This document shows positions 46,801 to 58,698 of a stretch of DNA of 64,000 nucleotides, piece by piece (positions within the stretch are counted from its first letter, which is position 1; every line of letters begins with the position of its first letter). Location: contig CAJSYZ010000007.1 of assembly GCA_910574455.1 (NCBI GenBank), positions 5,203,974-5,267,973 on the forward strand. The letters are read 5' to 3'. Source of the DNA: Trichaptum fuscoviolaceum (Eukaryota; Basidiomycota; Agaricomycetes; Hymenochaetales; Trichaptaceae). The notes beneath the pieces are model-generated. The model was not told the origin of the DNA, did not search any database, and saw only the letters and a list, made by a program, of their open reading frames with translations. A program made the position numbers and the translations under genes.

Positions 46801-49800
46801 CGCGGTACTCTACATTGTCATCTCTTCGTGTGGCTTGAAGGCGGCTTGAATCCCCAGCAAATCAAAGAACGAGTAACAGACCACGAGTTCACAGATAGGC
46901 TTTGTGATTACATAGACGACAACATTAAAACCGCTATTCCCCCACTACCCACGCTCGACAACGTTTATCCTCTGCAAACCTTTCACCCGTGCGCAACACG
47001 AGGTCCATTTATTGATGATGAGGAAAGCTTCTTCGACTCACCAGCAGCCCAAACCGACCTGCATTTACTTGCAAACTCATGCCAGCGACATGTCCATGCG
47101 GCAACTTGCTATAAGTACTGGAAAGGATTGCACGAGAAAAAGGAATGTCGATTCAATCTAGACCCTACGCAATTTGTCGAGAAAACAACACTTGACGCCG
47201 ACAGTGGAGAATTTGAGTTCCGTATAACCGACGGTATGGTGAACAACTTCTGCGATACCATCCTAATGGCAATGAGGTGCAACATTGACATAAAGTTTAT
47301 TGGCTCCGGTCAATCGGCTAAAGCTGTGTTATATTACATTACAGATTACATCACAAAGGCTCAGTTAAAAGCCCATAACTCATATGCAGCTCTGAAAACA
47401 GCTGTCATTAAACTTCGAGCTCTTGACGAAGATGAGGATCACGACGGGTATGACTACAAGGCCAGACAACTTCTAGTGAAGTGCGCGAACTCCCTCATAA
47501 GTAAACAAGAGCTCTCCGCACCACAGGTTTCCGCTTATCTTATGGGCATTGGAGATCACTACACATCTCATTCGTTCCGAACGCTCTTTCTCTTTGCATT
47601 CGAAGCGTTCGTTAAAGATCACTTACCGCGTTGTCTTCAAAGTACTCCTGCAACCCGTGATGAAAGAATCGGAGACGAGACGGAAGACGATGACGAGGAC
47701 CCTTCTGACAGTGACTCTACGGTGCCTAACGACGACAACGTGGAACAAGCTGACGAGCCTTCGTACGACGACGTCCTCATTGCCGCGGCACCTGACGGAA
47801 AGGTTCGCGCAGTTCAAAACGATGTGACCGACTACTTGCTTCGCAGTCACTCCGATGACACGCTGCCGCTTTGGAACTTCATATCGATGTACGATAAGAT
47901 CCCGTTAGCGCATGACAGACGCAAGATTACAGATCCGGACAAGCCTGCGAGAGGAAGACCTTGCAATCCTCGTGCTCAATTCTTGCCATCACATCCTGAT
48001 CACGACTCACACATACTACGCCAGCGCTGCGCCGATAACTACTACATTCCCGTTCTAACTTGCGCTGTTCCAAACTCCGACATCGTCGCGAACAAGGAAC
48101 GTCATGCTATGCTGATGCTCATTCTCTTCAAACCCTGGCGAAACGTAGATGATTTGCTTAATGGACATAGTACATGGGTAGATGCTTACACATCATTTCA
48201 ATCGGATCCCGATCCCGAACGCAGTCGAATCATTGAAAACATGCAGCTGTTGAATCAATGTAAGGATGCTAGAGATAAAGATTTCGCAGCTAAAGGAGCA
48301 AATAGAAGACATCTATTGCGGTCTCTTGATGCTTCTCGTGGCCAGCGTCGGGCGATAGATAGAGGCCTTGACACATTTCTTGAGGAGGACGAGGAGATTG
48401 CAGAACGGCTCAACGACATTAACCGCTCGCAGTCCAACACGCTCATGACCGAAAAGCTTGAGGAGGAATCTGCCCTTGCAGCCGCAAGGGATGCCGGTCT
48501 TTATGACATCGACGACGAGGAGTACATGCACTTGCAGAACGATGAAGACTTAGATCATCTCACGGATGGCGAAGACGGACACATGGTCGTCACAGACGAC
48601 TGCAAGCTCGAAACAGTTTGGAGAGACTCTTACGCTAAACGCAGAGCACTGTACAAGGAGTCTCTAAAGCCCATCGTTACCGATGCTCCCCCAGGTTCTA
48701 CGGGCATTCCCTACCGCAACTCAAATACGTTACCCGCTGAATCCCACATGTCCATTACATCCCTTGCAAACGCCCACGCACAAACTGACAGCCTTCATCG
48801 AGATGTTCATTTATGCACAGGTGAGTTGACGATTACGGATAAGAAACGAATCATGGATGAAGTGTCTCTCGAATTCAGTCTTAACGAAGAGCAAGACAGA
48901 GCATTTCGCATCGTCGCGAACCACTCGATTGAGCCAAAGCAGTGCTGCCCTTTGAGTCTCTTTCTATCTGGCCCGGGAGGCACGGGCAAATCTAGAGTGA
49001 TAGATTCCATCACCACTTTCTTCTCACGATTGAACGAGACAAGACGGTTCAGATTGGCATCCTACACGGGAGTCGCTGCGAAGAACATTAAAGGGATGAC
49101 GCTCCACACCCTGCTCAATCTTCGCCAGCTAGACAACGAGAATGGGAAAGAAAATAACTTGGCTTCAAAACAAGAGCTTTTCGCAATGTGGTCTGGCGTG
49201 GAATACCTTCTTATCGACGAACTGTCCATGATCGGTTGCGAATTCTTGACGAAAATCAGTGCAGCTCTAAGCATTGCAAAGTGTAATCCTGACCCATTCG
49301 GAGGCGTCAGCCTAATCTTCGCGGGAGACTTCTGCCAACTACCGCCGGTTAAAAATACGCGGTTGTTTTCTCCTATAGAGGACAACAATCTTGTGTCCGA
49401 TTCTCAAAATAAATGGGCTCAGATGAAACTGATGGGTAGATCCGCTTGGCTCGCCACTGACACAATTATTGTACTTCACCAACAAATGCGACAGCAAGGT
49501 CAGCAGAACATCCGGTTTCGACAGCTACTTGATCGACTGCGCTTTGGCGCCTGCAACCAGGATGACATTAACTTGCTGAAGACTAGACTCATGTCGCAAA
49601 CTCAGAACGACCTAGCGAGCCCAGAATGGCGATCCGCCCCAATTATTACGAGGAAAAACCACGTCAAGGATGTTTTAAACTTTCAAGGTGCTGAAACGTT
49701 TGCGGCTCGTAATCGCAAGCCCATCCATTATTATCACGCGAGAGATTTCAGAAAGGGTAAACCTGTAAATGCTAAACTTCAAGAGCAGCTGCTACAATAC

Positions 49801-51195
49801 CACTCTGGTAAAACATCTCAAGCAATGGGTCGCTTGCCCCTTGTCGAAGGTATGCCTGTCATGTTCAGTCAGAACTACGACGTAGCTGGAGGTGTCGTGA
49901 ATGGCAGTATGGGAATACTGAAATCGGTCCGATACTCAGTCGACGAGAACGGTACTCGTTTCGCAGAATCCTGCGTTATAGAATTGCCTGACATCACGTG
50001 CGACCCCATGGAAGGTCTGAAACCGAATGAAGTCGTAGCTCTCGCGGAAGAATTCGATGTCAAAATTAAAGATTGGCGGACTGATGAAACTACAACGTTT
50101 AAGAGAAGACAACTCCCGATACAGCCCGCTTTCGCAATGACGGACTACAAAGCCCAAGGACGGACGCTCAAGAATGTGATACTAGACTTGAGGAACTGCG
50201 TTGGTTCTCAGTCCCCGTATGTCATGGTATCGCGAGCCACCTCTTTGGAGGGAATTCTCATTCTCCGCGACTTTGCCTCCGAACGTGTACGCTGCCATCT
50301 TTCTCAAAACCTCAGGAAAGAACTTGGCAGATTGGACGAATTGCACATTGCCTGTAAGAACAGATTCTCGAGCGGAGAGCACTTTTGCAGGGCCTCCCTT
50401 GATCATCCCATTCAATCCAACTTACTCAAAAAGATGGCCCCGCAATCAGTCATCGACGCATCAACATCGTTTCAAAACTCCAACCCAGAATCTCAGACCC
50501 AAGCAAGTATCTCTGACCACGAGAAGCCTTCACCGATCTCCAACCTTCCCCAGTCCCAACCCACGAACGGCTTCGCACTACCGCCGTCCCTTGCTCAACT
50601 GGAAGTCTTCTCCGCAACCAGTTCCCGTCCCCAGGTTCCGGACGGCGGTCTCACAACTGCGGTCGACTGCCCCATTCCACACCGCACTCCCTCGGGCCTC
50701 ACAACACGATTCCCTTCCGAAAGGACAAATTTTCCCCTTTCTCGCTCTTCCTTCACGCTCTCGACATTCGGTCGCGACCCCGAGAGACCTTCGGACCCGA
50801 CATCTTTCCCGACCCCTCTTCATCCTCCGCAACATCCGGTAAATGCGTCCCTTGCAATGCAACACAGAACGCCTATCGGATCACTCCCTAACTTACAAAC
50901 CATGTCTCAAATTTCCCCTTTTCCCCATCCATCCTTCACTCCAGACCACACTCTACAACCGACGGAATCGCACACCCAACTTCTTACTGCTGAAATTCCG
51001 GGCCTCTTTCGCAAAGAACTTGGCCAGACAACCAGACCTCCTACCGATATCTCGCACTCCGTCCTTTCCGCCTCCTTTCCTTCGATCACGCTCGACCTAG
51101 GCTCATCTTCTCCTCCAACTTCACTCAGACGCTCTGTGTCAATGAACAATTCAGCTGACGAACATCGCCCCGCGAAGAGGCCGCGTCTGCGATAG
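43878..51195 (+). mobile_element. Helitron Rep/helicase gene (intact, about 2,420 residues)
   Basis: Exon 1 43878-44019, a 49-nt intron, then one 7.1-kb exon. Order of parts: an N-terminal Cys cluster (CAICAEAKTASQL from about 45118; later CPEG and CRSC); a DUF6570-like block (LVEEAMIALRRGKCCLIHL, about 45430); and the Helitron-like N domain with the HUH nuclease. There the metal motif is HCH in GRGTLHCHLFVWLEGG (His codons 46813-46815 and 46819-46821), and the tyrosine motif is YYITDYITK (47332-47358). The Pif1/RecD-type helicase follows, with Walker A GPGGTGKS (48970-48993), Walker B LLIDELSMIG (about 49207), FAGDFCQLPP, and the C-terminal YVMVSRATSLEG. The tail after about 50420 is Ser/Pro-rich and ends with a basic RPAKRPRLR. 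It mediates rolling-circle-like transposition. No stop or frameshift, so it may be autonomous. The element's ends were not identified. Confidence 0.92.
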
Positions 51196-51314
51196 ATAAA
51201 AGGCGCGTCGCTTTCCTCGACTTACTGTTCTCTATCGACTCTAGTCGTTCTCTCTCCCTTCCTTCAATCGCCCTCACTTCCTCTACCAATACCTTCTTAA
51301 CCAACTTCGCCACC

Positions 51315-52771
51315 ATGGTTCTCCGTCAAACCCCCGCCGTTCAATTCATTCGCGCAGACCTCTACGCTCAATGCATGTCCTTCCTCAAGAACAACATTGA
51401 CCTGCTGCACGAATCGCCCGACTCCATCATGGACTTGGACAAAGCGCACTTGTTCAAGTTTGTACCCGACACAAACTCCGCTCACGGTGTCTTCGCCGAA
51501 CCAGATGGCAAAACGTGCAAAAGCGTCCGAATGATTGGCCAACTCGGTAACAACCTGATGCTCAATCCCTACTTCACCCTTACAGCAAGGGACAAACGTG
51601 GTGTACGTTCTTTTCTTTCTCATCACTTGCTAATCCGCTAACCTGTCATTCTTTCGGCTAGGTCCCTAGTCAACGCATCACAACGCAGAAGACGAAACTT
51701 TACGTCCTCGTCCCTGGCTCCGCCAACCTTCCAGACGAATACAAGGACCTGCTCCGCAACCAGTTCCGCGTTGCAGACCTAGTGCAACGCATCCACGAAG
51801 AAAAGCTTGAAGCTCCTACTGAAGGTATGTACAAACTATTAACTATAAAGTGATCCTTCTCCTTACCATCTCCTACAGGCAATGCAATCAGGATTAACGA
51901 CCTCATCCGCGACGCCGACGGTTCTTCCATGGTGACCACCTTGTCATCCCAGGACAAAATGTGGAAGAAGACGTTCCCGAAGACTGAGAAGCCAAAGGAC
52001 ATCTTCAACAAAACTGTAGCAGCCAATGAGCCTCCGCCTGGTACGGTTTCCTCACTTTCCCTGAATTAACATACTACCAGTCTCTGATTGCTCTACACAT
52101 GCTTAGATACACTCGCATCATGGACTGACCCAGAAAATGTTTACGGAACAACAGTCAATAAGGCTGCTTACAAGCTCAACACGGATGTACAGATATTCGA
52201 CAAGGACGGAGAGCTCGCCCATCCTTCGAACTACGATAAGATTTTACTTCCCGGAACCTGGGTAGTTTTCGATGCGCACCTCAGATTGTAAGTACATTTT
52301 ACGTTCCGCGTCTTCATTGTCTGTAAATTAACACCATTCTATTTTAGATGGGACTTCTCACGGGCCGATGGCATTCAAAGCGCGCCGGGCGGAAGGACAC
52401 GTACCTACCATTGGGAATTTACATCAGTTCGTGTCCTACTTCCTCCTTTCTCCAACAACGTTACCAAGAAGAGGAGCGCTGAGTCCGCTCTCATTCCATC
52501 CGCACCGCGTGAGTTCAAGATTCCCAAGCTCAGCGACTTCTTGGGAGAGACCGCTTTCGAAATATCATACAGTACGCCTCCCAGTTCCCCATCGGCTTCC
52601 GCTTCCTCGAGCAGCACTTCCCACCGGTCGTCTAACGGAATTGCTTTGTCCGACTTCAGCCCGGCCTCCGGGCAGCAAAGTCTCAAGAAGGCTTCAGGTA
52701 AAACCGCTAACAAGCCGTCCAGGAAGGGGAAAGAGAAAGAAGTACCCGAGACTATGGAGGAGGACATGTGA
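51315..52771 (+). CDS. hypothetical five-exon gene directly downstream of Helitron
   Basis: Exons 51315-51602, 51662-51825, about 51879-52039, 52107-52287 and 52349-52771 splice cleanly to about 405 residues. The start sits in a strong GCCACCATGG context, 120 bp after the Helitron stop. Visible parts: an alpha/beta N-terminus, a central GTTVNKAAYKLNTDVQIFDK, then SNYDKILLPGTWVVFDAHLRLWDF and YHWEFTSVRVLLPP. The alternation of short strands in that last part could be an OB-type fold as in single-strand DNA binding proteins, but I cannot confirm this. A Ser-rich, then Lys-rich C-terminal tail (about 150 residues) ends KGKEKEVPETMEEDM. All exons are open and use the codon style of the Helitron. 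The position suggests an accessory protein of the element or a carried host gene. Confidence 0.6.
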
Positions 52772-53124
52772 GACTCCTCAATTTCACCCGCGGATGAACA
52801 TCGGTCACGCAATAACATAGATTTTTCTTCTACTTATGTTGTATTTACTCGTCTCTCTCTATACATATATTGTGCATGAAACCCAACTTGCCTCTTCCTC
52901 TAAATTCGCAGTCAGTAATATTTCTTCATCCTCTCATCTTCTCTCGATTCCCCGCCCAAGCTCGGCTTCGGCTCCACAAGTTTCATTCTCTTCAGTCTCC
53001 TTTTAAATGTCTCACGCTATCACAACAGCTAAAACGCTGACGGAGGTGGCAGACTCTCGTTCTCCAAACCCTCTACCAACAACACCTTTGACTCACAATC
53101 TTCGTCGCACGACCGTCGGAATCA
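52772..53124. other. short spacer, cargo genes
   Basis: 353 bases, T/C-rich before the next start codon. Presumably 3' end and promoter; no site recognised. Confidence 0.35.
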
Positions 53125-54036
53125 ATGGCTCCTACGTTCTCCAGGTTCTCTGATACTCCCGATTTGACATACGTTCCATACCAGCGCGTTGACATCGCCG
53201 AGTTGCTCTGCGGCACCTTACCCCCTGGTGCCACCATGGAAGCTGTTCTGCTTGACCGTCGACTGTGGCTATTCGATCGCATCACATCCGACCCAAATGG
53301 CTTGGCCACAGCCATGGAGAAGCTCGGCATGATCCTCACGGGCTCTGCCGCGTTGGCGTTTGCCCTTCCAAACATCCAGAGGAGGGACTTCGACTTCCTT
53401 ATTCCCCGTGGCTCACTAGAGGCTGTGATATCGACCTTCGCAAAATGGGGATATGAAGTTGATACCTCTGATCGCGAAGAAACTTCCGCACAGGGTCTCA
53501 CTCCCATTACGAGCGTTCACAGTGTGACGAAGCTGGTCAGCCACAGCCAAATCGGCGACGACAACCACAAGACATTCACTAGCATCGACCTCATTGAATC
53601 ATCGTCCTCGAACGTCCTGGAGCCTCTATTCTCATTCCACACAACTGCATCAATGGTCTTCCTTTCCTCACGAAGCTTCTTCATGGCGTACCCCGAATTC
53701 ACACTGACAATGAGGAACGCCGAGACGGCGGCTTACAAAGCAGATCGTCCAGACGGTCCCGACCTTGTTAATACTTTCCGGCAATTCAAACTCTTAGAGA
53801 AGTACGAAGACAAAGGCTTCACATCGATTCACTATCCTTACTCAGCACACGAGGAATCTCTCCACTCTCTTTGCGGCAAGAAGCTGCGCTCCGTCCATGA
53901 TAATCACGGGTTACTTATCGTCTTGGACAGAAAATTCAATGGGATACCCGGGGAACAAGACGAGACCATCGGAACATGGAGGTTAGGAGGTAGTTTGCAG
54001 ACTTGCGCGAACTGCTCCGCGTCACCCGAGGTGTAA
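53125..54036 (+). CDS. nucleotidyltransferase-fold-like protein, 303 residues
   Basis: Single-exon ORF with a start at 53125 (MAPTFSRFSDTPD). Near residues 70-95 is ILTGSAALAFALPNIQRRDFDFLIP, in which the GSAAL turn followed by DFDF matches the active-site signature of minimal nucleotidyltransferases (GS...DxD). Catalytic acids therefore appear present, unlike in the possible relative at 39417-40517. The remainder includes SSRSFFMAYPEFTLTMRNAE and a C-terminal WRLGG with a Cys pair (CANC). Proteins of this layout recur in agaricomycetes without known function; some polymerase-beta-type nucleotidyltransferases elsewhere act on tRNA, antibiotics or proteins. Same strand as the Helitron gene and about 1.9 kb after it. 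Assigning a fold from the short motif is an inference. Confidence 0.55.
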   Translation: MAPTFSRFSDTPDLTYVPYQRVDIAELLCGTLPPGATMEAVLLDRRLWLFDRITSDPNGLATAMEKLGMILTGSAALAFALPNIQRRDFDFLIPRGSLEAVISTFAKWGYEVDTSDREETSAQGLTPITSVHSVTKLVSHSQIGDDNHKTFTSIDLIESSSSNVLEPLFSFHTTASMVFLSSRSFFMAYPEFTLTMRNAETAAYKADRPDGPDLVNTFRQFKLLEKYEDKGFTSIHYPYSAHEESLHSLCGKKLRSVHDNHGLLIVLDRKFNGIPGEQDETIGTWRLGGSLQTCANCSASPEV

Positions 54037-54444
54037 CGTACATCCACTTCGTCTCTTTCCGCTCATTAAGAAACATGCGTTGTCCCTTCCTACATTACTC
54101 TATACATTAGCTCCAACTGTTTCGCTACGATTTACTTTACACATCCGCTTCAACTGTTTCTTTGCGATTTACTATGCTACGTCGACGTTGTAACGAGGCC
54201 ATAATCCCACAATAAAGTGCTATTCGTTTGCAATTCCTGATTGAATATCACACATCCGAGACTCCGAAGTCCGGCCTCGTCTCTCTCCTGTGTCAATGTG
54301 ACTCTGGGCCCATTCGCCGAACACACTGCTCCTATCACAAATGTCCGCGACTCCTGAGCGATGGGTCGAGATCGCGAAAGCCATGCGATATCCGGACGAC
54401 CGTCTAAATTTTCATATTCTTAGGTTCTCTCGCGACGCTATAAA

Positions 54445-54802
54445 ATGGCAGATATTTCGTCTAATTCATTCAGTCTCGAGCTTCCTCCTAGTCTTACTGT
54501 CAAGATGTCTGCACCTGACGCTAATCAACAACCTCAAGTGTTCTTCGTAGACACGGACGGAATGATCTTCAGATATCTTCACTCCACCGCTATATCAGAG
54601 CAAGAAGAAGCAATCGTGAACAGGGAGAAGATGAGAAAGCATAAAGTTCGTATACTCTCTTCTCCCTATATCCTCTTAACTCAATCGACTCGAATTATAG
54701 TTTAGAAAGTTGCTCCCATCTGACCTACGGGCCCTCCGTCTCGCAAACGATAAATTGCGCAATAAGTATGAACTCGAATTGCCAGTTCAACGCAGGTTCT
54801 GA
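54445..54802 (+). CDS. hypothetical protein of about 100 residues
   Basis: Two exons. The first, from 54445, begins MADISSNSFSLELPPSLT and contains FFVDTDGMIFRYLHST. An intron of about 53 bases (GTTCGT...TATAG) leads in phase 0 to FRKLLPSDLRALRLANDKL, with the stop at 54800-54802. Frame is kept across the junction and the product is charged and helical at its C-terminus. I recognise no family. It is the last of the plus-strand run that follows the Helitron gene. Confidence 0.45.
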
Positions 54803-55140
54803 TTCGATTTAACTCCAGGAAGCCCTAGATGCTAATACCATGCACACGCTCTTGCTCGGACGAGTTTCACTTACCGGTCCTTGTTTCATATTGTCTCCCT
54901 TCCCTTATTCCGATTAATGACCCGTAACATAGACAAACCTGACGAGAGCTCATGTTATATTTCAACTGAAATCACGTATAACGTTTTAACATGTCCCACA
55001 CCAGACATAACTCAGTACCTGCATCGCTAAATCAAAGAGGACAAATTTCATACATCTGATGCGGAGCATTTTCATAACTCAAATCACAAAAAAAAGTGTG
55101 GCGAAAGCCCACTGCATTTTCATCTCTCACAAAAACTTTG
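54803..55140. other. spacer right of the Helitron-side genes
   Basis: 338 bases with no coding signal; an A-run lies at 55088-55095. A candidate region for the right end of the element, but I found no hairpin plus CTRR terminus I would defend. Confidence 0.3.
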
Positions 55141-55820
55141 TCACCTGCTCATTGATTTTCGTTTGAGGACGCCGAGAACATTTGCAGCACTGGCATGCCG
55201 CTCCTCCTTTAGCGTTTCTTGGACGACCCTTTGCAAGCCAAACATAATGAAGGTAGAACTCTTCCGGAGTCCTGAATAAACTGCAACGTAGTGTCGTCGC
55301 TCCTGCGACTTATGAGACTGCGTACATTGAAGAGTTTGTGACAAGCTCACCAACTAACATGTTGTCCTTGCGTACTACGCGTTTATTCACTCGCGTGATC
55401 TTCGTATACAGTCTGTAGTCTTCAGGGAAACCGGCAAGTGTATACGCACGGGTATCCTCTAAATAAAACGTTGCGATCAATTGTTGCGCAACTGATATCA
55501 CGAGACGTGCCTTTCTCAATGCCTGGCCCGCTCCGAGCTACGAGCCAACCTAGCCTATCCAGCCAGTGCTTTGTCGTGTGCGCGTCTGCTTCCATAATGT
55601 ACTTCACTGACTCAATGTCCAATGAAGGAGCCGCCTCAACAAATCCGGCCGGCAAGGGGCGAAGTTCCGCGTCCGACGTGGAGATCGAGATTTCGCAGTC
55701 GACTATGCTCATGTACGGGACACGCTCCATCTGCATTCTTGCGCTCAGGTGGGGAAGAAAAGTTGGATTTACGGTTGTTAGACCACGAACTGATTGTTAA
55801 ATACCTGGGTAGCAAATCCA
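55141..55820 (-). pseudogene. hypothetical minus-strand gene, probably broken
   Basis: Reads MQMERVPYMSIVDCEISIST ... HWLDRLGWLVARSG (55736 to about 55520), then switches frame with no clear intron to LVISVAQQLIATFYLEDTRA and FPEDYRLYTKITRVN (to about 55350). After an intron, a C-terminal exon VQETLKEERHASAANVLGVL ends with the stop at 55141. The joined order looks like one protein, but the shift near 55515 suggests damage, unless a non-standard intron is used. Family not recognised. Confidence 0.4.
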
Positions 55821-56263
55821 TTTGTAAGCTACGGATGTAGGTAGGAAAAACTCACGATTCTAGTTCAGAAATTTTCCTGTAATCTTTGCTTCCAGAACGC
55901 TGATGGATCGCAAGAACGAGTAACTACTTCTAGACCTGAGATGTTAATTAATTATATGCGCACGGACCTGCAGAACATACCTTACCGCCATTTACGACAA
56001 ACTACGACCATAACACGATCGTCTGCCACGCTTTCGCTGCTCAACAGTGCTCTTCATGGTGGAGTGGAGACTGTGGGGGCTCTCAGACTTCACTTTCCAC
56101 ACGACAGCCTTATATCTACGGCCACACGCTTAAAATAAAACTTCGAAGAACATCAGAAGTCGGATTTACGAAGGACAAAGAAGTGCAGCGGACCGCTGAC
56201 GAAGATGTTTTATCACATACGCGACCGTTCTAGCTACAAATGGACACACGTGTGCACCAGCCC

Positions 56264-56803
56264 TCACATACATTCAAACGCGTTGCCTATGAACTGGCAT
56301 ACTTCGAATGCCTCCGCAACATTATTAAAGTCTACGAAAAGCCGCCCATCTGCTTTGTCATGCTTTAGGACGATAACGTTTCCTCGAAGACGACACGACG
56401 GATTGTACGCCCTTGTTCCCGCTGTGAATTGCACACTTGTCATCGAAGAGTGTACTAAGGTGTAAGTCGACCATTGGCAACTGGATAAGGACGGATCCCC
56501 AATACTGAATGAATTGAACTGGAGTGGTCCGTGTACGTAATCCGTCACTATCACATCTTCACTAACGGCTACGCCTTCTTTCGAATTCCGTGCAAAATTT
56601 CGTCGAGAAGGAAGTTGAACAATGCGTGGACGAGATGTGGAAATGGACAAGAAAACTGATTGCTTGACTTCGCGGAAACATTCGTCCGTCTAAAAAAGAT
56701 CGTTAGTCAGAGAACGAGAGTGTTTCCTTCTGGGACTGACAGGGACGGAGGAGACGCATTCCGAAGTGAAAAGGACTGGCAAAGCTTCGTGCTCGTCGGA
56801 CAT
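56264..56803 (-). CDS. hypothetical protein, two exons
   Basis: Exon 1 56741-56803 (MSDEHEALPVLFTSECV) and exon 2 from 56689 down to 56264 splice in phase 0 through a 51-nt intron with GTCAGT and TTTTTTAG borders. The product of about 160 residues includes GNVIVLKHDKADGRLFVDF near its end. It could be the front part of a longer gene whose later exons are the damaged ORF at 55.1-55.8 kb. Function unknown. Confidence 0.4.
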
Positions 56804-57600
56804 TTGCAATGACTTGAGAGCCCTCGGACGATTCTCACTTCCTTAAATATTGCACTTTCCTTACGGCCTCAAACTCGTCGTATCCTCAATCATTAACATC
56901 CGTTTCGGAAGGTCAAACGGATCTTCCTGCACCTCCTAAGTTTATAAGGATGTCTTACAATGTTGAGACAAGCCGAGACAGTGCTCCGTTCCACGTAACC
57001 TTAGAGCACCGATTTTCAACACCGCTACACTGTCGTTGCAGGAATCATTACTGTAAGTACGAATATATCTCTTTCAATGAAAACGAGAGAAGAAACCCGT
57101 ACATCGATAGCGACGCGAGACCCTTCACTATACGAAAATCGTGTGAAAAATGAGGTGGCGTGGAAAAGCGAATGCCGGTGGACATAATGTTGCCTGCATG
57201 AGACTTACCAGTGCAAAAGCGGAAGTTGGAACCAAATTCGGAAAGATTATTACAACGTTATTACAAAGTGTACTTAGTTACTACGATGTCAAAAAAAAAG
57301 ACATAGCAAGACGAAATTCAGGCTTGAGCTCGCCTTCATGAGAAATATTTATGAATGGGGAGAAAACGTTGACAATGCGCCGGCAGTCACAATTATACTT
57401 GATTTACTAAAGTAGTTCGAAGCTCATAAAAGTGTAAGAGCTACAAGAGCTACATTTGTGAATGGTACACAGTTTCCAGTCACAGACGACTTTTGACGAA
57501 GAGGAGTCCGGCAAGGTCATCGGCACGGTCGCTGTGGAAAACCGCGAAGAAGTGGCACACACTCATTGGTTTCTCAATATAATGGAGGCATGAATTGACT
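56804..57600. other. spacer
   Basis: Two short plus-strand ORFs (56950-57153 and 57150-57341) without recognisable motifs; otherwise AT-rich. No supported gene. Confidence 0.3.
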
Positions 57601-57656
57601 TAACGCCCAGAGGTGTTCGGGTATCGCCAGCAAAAAGCTGGCCCCTCTGGGCGTTA
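57601..57656. repeat. perfect 13-bp inverted repeat with nested hairpin
   Basis: TAACGCCCAGAGG (57601-57613) pairs perfectly with CCTCTGGGCGTTA (57644-57656). Inside lies a second stem, CCAGC (57627-57631) with GCTGG (57637-57641) around AAAAA. The inner arm begins CAGAGGTGTTCGGG, like a hAT terminal repeat. A single AACTTGAAGT follows at 57672. Confidence 0.75.
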
Positions 57657-58698
57657 TTGATACATTTACGTAACTTGAAGTAACACATACAGTTCGCGAT
57701 AAGTAAAAAGCTGGTTTCCTAGTGACTCGGATGCCATGTCCGGCCGGGACTGATCTGCTCATGTTCAATCCGCTGGGTCGACAACTACAGTGTCAAGCAA
57801 GCGACACTCGCGATATCCAATGACAGCGCACCTTAGTGAAAGAGCTCTAGCTCCAGCGCAAATGCGACGCGGTTACAGAGGCTGAAGCCGCTGAACACTG
57901 GCAGAGGTTGGTTGATGATTGATCCCACATCTTTTCCCGTGATGGTGGGAGGTCTTGTCCACGAAACTGGTTAGTACTGATACCCGGAAGGAGTCTTGAC
58001 GTGGATGTTTGCCCAGCACTACTGGTCATATCTAGGTGCGTCAGACTCTTGTTTTCGATGGAATTGTTCTAAAGAACTCCATAGTAAATTCGATAGAAAG
58101 TTCATTTAAGTTGCAACAATGACTCTCCTCTTTCCCATTGAGTAGAAGCTTGGGTACAACCCTGGAAGAGGATGTACCTGGGTAAGGACCCCCCCCCCCC
58201 CCCCACCCATTTCAGGATCGATGAAGTTGTCTTTCGGATGCTCTTGATGCCCGGCAATCGTTCCTTATGCCGTGGGGCTCAGTTTTGTTAGCCGAATATG
58301 CGAACTGTCTAAATAGGAGTTGGGTCATCTTGCATGATGCATCACTGCCTAGAATGAACGTCACGGTCTCAGCTATTCTTCAGATAAGTCACCAGCACAT
58401 AATGATAGATAATTGTCACCGAATGAATTATAACTTCACCTTGACAGCAACTTCATCTCCAACTAATAGCAGGTTATCGTTTTTGTCAAGAATTTCCAGA
58501 ACACCAGACATGTAGTATCATGTAACTATTATCAATTCCGAAGGTCAACAGGTATCAGCATTCTTATTTCACCATGTAGTCCTTTATCCGCTGTGCACGA
58601 GAACCTCATAGCTGTCCAAAACAAACTCCTCAGTTCCGTACGGAATAGCGGCTATAAATTTTACTACGAGTTAATAGCTGCAATAATAGCTGGCCATT
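57657..58698. other. spacer with poly-C run
   Basis: No gene supported. Contains AACTTGAAGT (57672-57681) and a run of 16 C at 58189-58204. Confidence 0.35.

Noticed and set aside
53125..54036. Prokaryotic AbiEii-type toxin acquired by transfer
   Set aside because: Only the short nucleotidyltransferase signature is shared; layout and tail look like known fungal hypothetical families.
57601..57656. Helitron 3' end (hairpin plus CTRR)
   Set aside because: The stem is of the right kind, but no CTRR follows at the right distance and the distance to the Helitron gene is over 6 kb; left as an unassigned repeat.
58189..58204. C16 run as a biological signal
   Set aside because: Homopolymers of this length occur by slippage and are prone to sequencing error; nothing around it supports function.
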